This document shows, piece by piece, positions 35,271-39,846 of a stretch of DNA of 39,846 nt. The DNA comes from Gemmatimonadota bacterium (GTDB lineage Bacteria; Latescibacterota; UBA2968; UBA8231): NCBI GenBank assembly GCA_018660835.1, contig JABJJN010000017.1, forward strand, positions 1-39,846, given 5' to 3'. Each line of letters starts with the position of its first letter. The first letter of the stretch is position 1. The translations under genes and the position numbers were made by a program. Under the pieces are notes generated by a model. It was given only the letters and a program-made list of their open reading frames with translations. It did no database searches and had not been told where the DNA came from.

Positions 35271-36559
35271 GGGTTCGTATATCTCAACAGGTGATTCCAC
35301 TTGCTCTCGATTCTGTCGAGAGCGGCCTGCGAGGACTGCTGTCCAGCAAGGGCCCTGGCAAACTCCTCGTAGAGAATGTCCTCCATCCGACTCCAACCCT
35401 TCACGTCGGGTGGTGCGGCGACGAAGGAGTTGGGCAGATCAGCATAGGAGATCTGATTTGCACGATCAGACAGATTTCGCGGCGGTTGGCGAAAGAAGGG
35501 ATCTGCTGCGGCCTCCTTCGTCGTCGGCAGAATCGCCACATAGGAGCAGAATTCCAGTTGATACTTGGGACTGGTGACGAACAAGCCGAAGTCGACGGCT
35601 TGCTCTACATGTGGCGACATACGGGGAACGACGAGGACTTGACTATTGGCGGGTACCTTGCCCAGTCTGCCAAGTGGGTGCGAGGTCATACCCGCCTTGG
35701 TCTCAAAGGACTCATCGAAATACCGGGTGATCCAACCGCCCGAGAAGGGCAGCATGGCTGCCCGACCTTCGATAAACCAGTTCACCTCGTCGCGGCTAGA
35801 AGCAGCCAGTGCCTCAGGGGGGAGCACGCCCATCGCGTAGGCATCGACCCACTGCTCAAACAGGGCCAATGCCTCAGCGTTGTTGATGGTTGTGGCAGTT
35901 CCATCCGGATTGAACAAGGGCCACACATCGTCCATGCGAAGCAACCACCAAGGAGGTCCCACCAGGGAAGGGTGCAGGCGCCAGGAGACGCCATATTTCC
36001 CCGTCTTCTCACGGATGACACGCCCCATCTCAAACATCTCGGTCATCGTCGTCGGAGGGCGCTCCGGATCGAGACCGGCGGCAGCAAAGATCTCCTTGTT
36101 GTACCACATCATGTTGACACTGCCATAGAATGGGAAGGCGTAGTTGGCGCCCTGATACTGCCCCATGCCACGCCAGAAGTTCGGCAGATAGCGATCCTGA
36201 TCGGTGCCGCTCACGAGGCTGTCCAGATTGCTCAGGACATCGTGCTCAAGGAAACGCGGCAGGTCGTAGACATTCGCCAGGTCGGGCGGATCACCCGACA
36301 CGAGGGCAGCGATAAATTTCTCCGCCACCTCGCCACCGCTGACATCTACCCACTCAACCCGGACGCCAGGGTTCAGTTCTTCGTAGTCGGCGATCATCCC
36401 ATTGATGTAGTCGGCGAAGGCATCGCCGAGGGCGATCGTCCAGAATTCGAGAACGATGTCCCCCTCCTGCGTGTCTTTCTCGGAACAACCAGCTCCGAGC
36501 AGCAGCAGACAGAAGCACAGGCAGGAGGCGATGAGCCGACGGCGGCGGGAATCGCCCAA
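35267..36559 (-). CDS. Sugar ABC transporter substrate-binding lipoprotein
   Basis: The product of about 430 residues is a family 1 (UgpB/MalE-like) binding protein. It has IVLEFWTIALGDAFADYINGMI, SGGEVAEKFIAALVSGDPPDL, YAFPFYGSVNMMWYNKEIF, FIEGRAAMLPFSGGW and LPTTKEAAADPFF. The signal peptide has a basic start (GDSRRRRLIASC) and lipobox LGAGC with Cys25 counted from TTG 36559. That start is two bases after the DUF362 stop once the inserted repeat element is removed in thought. No other in-frame ATG, GTG or TTG exists in that reconstructed junction before a stop. The open frame continues through the repeat to ATG 36718, but that part is repeat sequence. The ligand is probably an oligosaccharide or sugar acid. 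Confidence 0.85.
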   Translation of the reverse strand: MGDSRRRRLIASCLCFCLLLLGAGCSEKDTQEGDIVLEFWTIALGDAFADYINGMIADYEELNPGVRVEWVDVSGGEVAEKFIAALVSGDPPDLANVYDLPRFLEHDVLSNLDSLVSGTDQDRYLPNFWRGMGQYQGANYAFPFYGSVNMMWYNKEIFAAAGLDPERPPTTMTEMFEMGRVIREKTGKYGVSWRLHPSLVGPPWWLLRMDDVWPLFNPDGTATTINNAEALALFEQWVDAYAMGVLPPEALAASSRDEVNWFIEGRAAMLPFSGGWITRYFDESFETKAGMTSHPLGRLGKVPANSQVLVVPRMSPHVEQAVDFGLFVTSPKYQLEFCSYVAILPTTKEAAADPFFRQPPRNLSDRANQISYADLPNSFVAAPPDVKGWSRMEDILYEEFARALAGQQSSQAALDRIESKWNHLLRYTNP

Positions 36560-36562
36560 ATC

Positions 36563-36728
36563 TAGTGCCCTGTTGAGGAATGAACCTTGTATTCGACAGC
36601 CGATCCATCCTGACTCACTGCGTTGCGCTCCCTCGTTGGGTCCAACTGACCCACGTCGGTCACGCGCCTTGTGAGCCAGGCGCCTCGACTGCCGAATTTC
36701 ACAATGCTGATTCCTCAACAGGGCACTA
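36563..36728. mobile_element. 166-bp MITE-like element with 19-bp perfect terminal inverted repeats
   Basis: The ends are perfect 19-base inverted repeats (36563-36581 and 36710-36728) beginning and ending in TA. TA ends on a small non-coding element are the mark of IS630/Tc1-mariner derivatives, which insert at TA and duplicate it. The inside has no gene of its own but holds small hairpins: GGGTC/GACCC (about 36637-36651) and GCGCCT/AGGCGC (about 36664-36683). It lies exactly between the DUF362 stop codon and the binding-protein start. Its left end in the direction of transcription preserves the TAG stop, because the base after TA is G in both the element and the native flank. Confidence 0.85.
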
Positions 36729-38894
36729 TCGCAGCAACGTGATGGGACGCGTCGATGTCAGCCCACCAGGTGTCTGCAGACGGACCCAATACACACCCGT
36801 CGCTGTGATGCCGCCGTCATCGGCACGACCATCCCAGGCGATCTGGTGCATACCAGCCGGCAAAGCGGATGTGACGAGGGTTTTCACCCGACGTCCGAGT
36901 ACATCCCAAACGGCAAGATCGACCTTGCCATTACGGGCCAGCTCAAAGCGAATTTGGGTGGCAGAGTTGAAGGGATTCGGATAGAGATTTACGAGGGCCG
37001 ACTGCTGCGGTTGCGGTCCATCGGCCACTTGTTCGATGGCTGTAGGAATCTCCCCCGGCAACCGAAAGGCGATACCTGGCAGGCGATCGCCGTCGACATC
37101 GACAATGTGGGCCGATGCAGAAGAGCGCCCCGATCCCTTGCCGACCTTGAGCAAGAGCCGATTCTCTCCCTGCAGCACATGAATCGGTATCTGCACGTCA
37201 GCAAGGTGATAGTTGCGTCGCACATTGTCGGTGAAAATCGTTTCGCCATTCCAGATCACTTTGACGACGTCGTCGAATCCAAGCCAGAGAAACCCTTCCT
37301 GGGCCTGACGCGAATCTACGAGAGTGAAGGCCATGCTCTGGATATCGCTCGCCGTCCCGTGGATCTCGCTGATCTGCAGTCTCTCGGCCGAGTAACCCAG
37401 ATGTTCCACAATCTCCCACGATCCGTCGCCTGCTGGTGCGCCGGCGATGGGACGCAGACTCTCTTCGTTCGGCAGGCGCCGCAACTCGATATCCATCCCT
37501 GGGAAGGGGCCAGCTAACAACCAGCGCCGTATTCCGCGACCATAGAACATGGTGCGGCCTTCGGCGGCGCCCACGGCCTCGGATTTCACAAAGTCACGGC
37601 GGACGTGCTCGGGTGGTTGTCCGACGAAGGTCATCCGCCGCATGTCCAGCGTGCCCAAGCCCTTGGCCGCGGCTAGATGCAAATGCTCCAGATCCAAGGG
37701 ATTGAAGCCCATGGCGAAACTGCCGACGGCATCTGCAGCGACGGGATCGGCGCTGGCGATGATGACATTGTGCTGCACATTGTCACCGCGCTGTGGCCCA
37801 TTGCCTTCTGTGCTCCAGAATCCCTCAATGACCGTGTAGGCGGCAGGATTGTACGAGAATAGGTCGACGTAGCCCTGCTCAGGATTGTTGGCAGCATGGG
37901 CACCTTTGCCAATCCCGGTTCCGTAGGCGAGTGGAGCCAGCGTGCCGACATAGTTCTTGATGCCGAGAGTGGCGCCGAAAATTGTCGTCTTCATCGCCGG
38001 AACGGAGATGATCTTGTCTGCATCGAGGACGGCTTCGGGAACGAAGAATCCTTCATTGCGGAAGTCTCCCGTGCCATCGATATGGAAACCATACTGGGCG
38101 CCTTGGTAGGTCGAGCGGGTGACCCCGGTACGTGAGACGGGGCCGCCTGGAATCGGCTCGCGTCGATAAGGTGCGTAATTCAAGTCAAGGGTATCGACGA
38201 TGGTTGCCAGACCACGCGCATTGGCTTCGGCAACAATGCGCTCGTATGACAGGTCAGCGAATTCGGGATATGAGGCAGACCAGCTGTCGTCGGTTGCGTA
38301 GCTGGGAAATCCACGTTTGCCACGAGCGGGTGATCCGGAGCCGCCTTCGGCGATATGTATCGTCGCTGCCTGGGTGTGGTCGAGCAGGTAGTCAACGACA
38401 CTCTTCACGACACGCAGATCCGTGATCTGTCCCGGATGTTCGGTGCCATCGTGGGTGTAACGGGAGCAGCAATCGCCCTGGGAGCCCAGATCGCCACGAT
38501 TACTGACACTGTTCACTTTGATCAGGACACGATCACCCGGGGCGATGACATCGCGCAGAGAGCGGCCAGAACGATCGAGATCGAGGGCGCGTCGGACGAT
38601 GTCGTCTACTTGCTCATAGCTGAGACTCGCGTCGATCGGTGCCGGTTGTGACAAGGCTGGATCGTCGGAGGCGACGACGGCCACGACGGGGCGCCCCTCA
38701 CCGAGGGTCAGTGTGCCGGGGCGTAGCAAGGGAAGTCCGTCCACCTGCAGCGGCTCATCTACTGACGGCTGAGATTTGAGAGAGGTGATAACGAATGTCT
38801 TTGGGGCGCCGTTGGTACTCAGATCAACGCCGATGATGACGATGACAAGGACCGCCAGCAGAGCTCGAATTCTTCGCGAACGTGACCAGATCAT
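36726..38894 (-). CDS. DUF362 protein with PA14-like and sorting domains
   Basis: The product of about 722 residues has an N-terminal membrane/signal segment (RRIRALLAVLVIVIIGVDL). A DUF362 domain spans about 65-420: DRVLIKVNSVSN, GDCCSRYTHDGTEHPGQITDLRVVKSVVDYLLDH, IISVPAMKTTIFGATLGIKNYVGTL and NVIIASADPVAADAVGSFAMGF. A beta-sandwich (about 455-620) contains FLWLGFDDVVKVIWNGETIF and NRLLLKVGKG, a PA14-like pattern. The C-terminus (about 635-722) is a FlgD-Ig/type 9-like sorting domain with NLYPNPFNSATQIRFEL, VWDVLGRRVKTL, WDGRADDGG and YWVRLQTPGG. ATG 38894 is preceded by AGAGAG; GTG 38900 is an alternative. DUF362 has no settled activity. Its fusion to a secretion signal at both ends argues for an exported protein. 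The stop overlaps the repeat element. Confidence 0.88.
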   Translation of the reverse strand: MIWSRSRRIRALLAVLVIVIIGVDLSTNGAPKTFVITSLKSQPSVDEPLQVDGLPLLRPGTLTLGEGRPVVAVVASDDPALSQPAPIDASLSYEQVDDIVRRALDLDRSGRSLRDVIAPGDRVLIKVNSVSNRGDLGSQGDCCSRYTHDGTEHPGQITDLRVVKSVVDYLLDHTQAATIHIAEGGSGSPARGKRGFPSYATDDSWSASYPEFADLSYERIVAEANARGLATIVDTLDLNYAPYRREPIPGGPVSRTGVTRSTYQGAQYGFHIDGTGDFRNEGFFVPEAVLDADKIISVPAMKTTIFGATLGIKNYVGTLAPLAYGTGIGKGAHAANNPEQGYVDLFSYNPAAYTVIEGFWSTEGNGPQRGDNVQHNVIIASADPVAADAVGSFAMGFNPLDLEHLHLAAAKGLGTLDMRRMTFVGQPPEHVRRDFVKSEAVGAAEGRTMFYGRGIRRWLLAGPFPGMDIELRRLPNEESLRPIAGAPAGDGSWEIVEHLGYSAERLQISEIHGTASDIQSMAFTLVDSRQAQEGFLWLGFDDVVKVIWNGETIFTDNVRRNYHLADVQIPIHVLQGENRLLLKVGKGSGRSSASAHIVDVDGDRLPGIAFRLPGEIPTAIEQVADGPQPQQSALVNLYPNPFNSATQIRFELARNGKVDLAVWDVLGRRVKTLVTSALPAGMHQIAWDGRADDGGITATGVYWVRLQTPGGLTSTRPITLLR

Positions 38895-38900
38895 GGACAC

Positions 38901-39056
38901 TCTCTTTCACTTCTCATGTCGACAGGATGGGGATGAGGAGACAAGATGGCTCAGGGGCAGAAGCTGTCAAGCAGCATGCCTTGACGCCGGGGCCTGTGGC
39001 AGTGGAGGTTTGGCAGTCATCGTGTAACTCTACCATCCTTGCAGACCGGAATATGG
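38901..39056. other. Divergent intergenic region
   Basis: This stretch separates the DUF362 operon from the plus-strand genes at the right edge. I found no convincing promoter pair, terminator or gene in it. It is where the missing body of a sulfatase gene would be expected if the downstream fragment is a deletion remnant. Confidence 0.4.
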
Positions 39057-39179
39057 ATGAACGTCCTCGCCGATCCTGCCTACGCCGAGACATTGCTGAA
39101 GCTGACGCAGCAACTGCTGCGCTGGCGTATGCGACACGAAGACCAACGCGCCGAGCTCTGGGCGCTGGCCTTACGTTAA
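39057..39179 (+). pseudogene. Sulfatase C-terminal remnant
   Basis: This 40-codon reading frame is too short to be an obvious gene. It starts MNVLADPAYAETLLKL and continues QQLLRWRMRHEDQRAELW. In arylsulfatases the last residues typically read N-L-A-x-D-P-x-Y-A-x-x-L-x-x-L-x-x-x-L-x-x-W-M-x-x-T-E-D, and this fragment matches that pattern in order. No catalytic Cys/Ser-x-Pro-x-Arg motif or other sulfatase sequence lies upstream; in-frame sequence before the ATG is unrelated. It is probably the tail of a deleted sulfatase, six bases before the next start. A small real protein is less likely. Confidence 0.5.
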
Positions 39180-39185
39180 GCCAAG

Positions 39186-39846
39186 TTGGTTACCCTCCGG
39201 AGTGTGTCGCTGGGTGCGGGCCTGAGTGCTGGCATCGGTGCAGGTGTCGCCTATGCGGACAATGCGATTCGTGGATCGTATCTGGCTCTCGACTTTGGCT
39301 CGCCTGCGGCGCTGGCGATGCTGGCAGTGGTCGTCTTCCTGCTGAATCCAGCCCTTGGACTTCTGCGACGTAGCTGGCAACTGGCGCCGGGAGAGATCGC
39401 CGTCGTCTATGTCATGGCCCTGCTGGCGACGGCGATCCCGTCTATGGGACTCACGGGATTCTTCCTCAGTTACCTGACGGGAGCGCAATACTATGCCAGT
39501 CCCGAGAATGAGTGGGCGACCCTATTTCTCGAGCATGTGCCATCGTGGATGATCGTTCAAGACGCGACGGCCGTGCAGCGCTACTTCGAGGGAAATCCAA
39601 GCGGTGTCACGCAGATTCCCTGGTCCGCATGGATCGAGCCGCTGCTTGCGTGGGGACTCTTTCTCGGCGCCCTTTATCTGGTGATGGTGGCGATCTGTGT
39701 GTTGTTGCGTCGACAGTGGATGGAACACGAGCGCCTGTTGTATCCACTGATGCAGCCATCGTTGGCGCTCATCGATCGCGCTCCCGACGCGCTTCTGCCA
39801 CGGTTGTGCCAATCGTCGCTCCTGTGGGTGGGCATCGCCATCCCCA
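39186..39846 (+). CDS. DUF6785/DUF6784-type multi-pass membrane protein, 5' part
   Basis: The gene runs off the right edge, leaving about 220 residues. The in-frame TAA at 39177-39179 leaves TTG 39186 (MVTLRSVSLGAG) as the first usable start. Hydrophobic helices are seen at AALAMLAVVVFLLNPALGLL, IAVVYVMALLATAIPSMGLTGFF and WIEPLLAWGLFLGALYLVMVAICVLL. The text LLRRQWMEHERLLYPLMQPSLAL and IPWSAWIEPLLAWG is characteristic of DUF6785/DUF6784 proteins, which look like OPT-type transporters. These often sit near sulfatases and sugar-catabolism genes, consistent with the sulfatase remnant just upstream. Function is unproven. Confidence 0.8.
   Translation, partial: MVTLRSVSLGAGLSAGIGAGVAYADNAIRGSYLALDFGSPAALAMLAVVVFLLNPALGLLRRSWQLAPGEIAVVYVMALLATAIPSMGLTGFFLSYLTGAQYYASPENEWATLFLEHVPSWMIVQDATAVQRYFEGNPSGVTQIPWSAWIEPLLAWGLFLGALYLVMVAICVLLRRQWMEHERLLYPLMQPSLALIDRAPDALLPRLCQSSLLWVGIAIP

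Noticed and set aside
35291..36565. A 424-codon open frame antisense to the ABC binding protein
   Set aside because: The minus-strand product is a clear UgpB/MalE-like binding protein in an operon with its permeases.
36560..36718. N-terminal extension of the ABC binding protein through the repeat element
   Set aside because: The extra 53 codons are repeat-element sequence, and the signal peptide begins right after it.
1..39846. CRISPR array, tRNA, rRNA or phage genes
   Set aside because: No regular direct repeats with spacers, no cloverleaf or rRNA-like stretch, and no phage structural or integrase gene was seen on reading through.

Overview
The window is a gene-dense bacterial segment of moderately high GC. 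Several secreted proteins carry FlgD-Ig / type 9-like C-terminal sorting domains (YPNPFNP...-type). The genes include mannonate dehydratase, DUF362, CBM9, FG-GAP/ASPIC (CRTAC1-like) and DUF6785-type families. Together these suggest an uncultured member of the FCB superphylum, perhaps Latescibacterota-like. The taxonomy is inference; no rRNA or tRNA gene was seen.

Layout. (1) 1-3206, minus strand: the start of an M28/glutamate-carboxypeptidase-II-like peptidase that runs off the left edge. It lies downstream of a secreted PDZ protein with twelve copies of a D-x-x-G-x-D-x-Y repeat. (2) 3272-5565: a mannonate dehydratase (+) converging on an enolase-superfamily sugar-acid dehydratase (-). (3) 5716-7463: a CsgG-like lipoprotein and a small secreted protein. 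(4) 7775-9700: a secreted sorting-domain protein that forms its own transcription unit, with a sigma70-like promoter at 7595-7623 and a strong terminator at 9719-9749. (5) 9874-29523: a tightly packed 12-gene plus-strand operon ending at a terminator (29544-29585). Its order is F5/8C-FlgD-Ig secreted protein, three paralogous giant exported proteins, a 1081-aa TPR protein, a DUF5683-like membrane protein, an Fn3 lipoprotein, a single-TM DUF4159 protein with a TonB-like layout, a lipoprotein, a second CsgG-like protein, ExbB, ExbD and ExbD. (6) 38894 down to 29690, minus strand: DUF362 with sorting domain, sugar ABC binding protein, two permeases, CBM9 protein and an FG-GAP/ASPIC/TPR lipoprotein. 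A 166-bp MITE-like element sits exactly in the DUF362/binding-protein junction. (7) 39057-39846: a sulfatase C-terminal remnant followed by a DUF6785-type membrane protein that runs off the right edge.

The most interesting candidate is region 5, with region 3 as a likely associate. It looks like a proton-motive-force-driven envelope machine: one ExbB/TolQ, two ExbD/TolR, and a DUF4159 protein built like a TonB transducer. These are encoded with periplasmic TPR, lipoprotein and CsgG-like parts and a triplicated surface/outer-membrane protein family with a composite acidic signature. I know of no described system with this composition. A role in surface assembly, secretion, adhesion or motility is inference.
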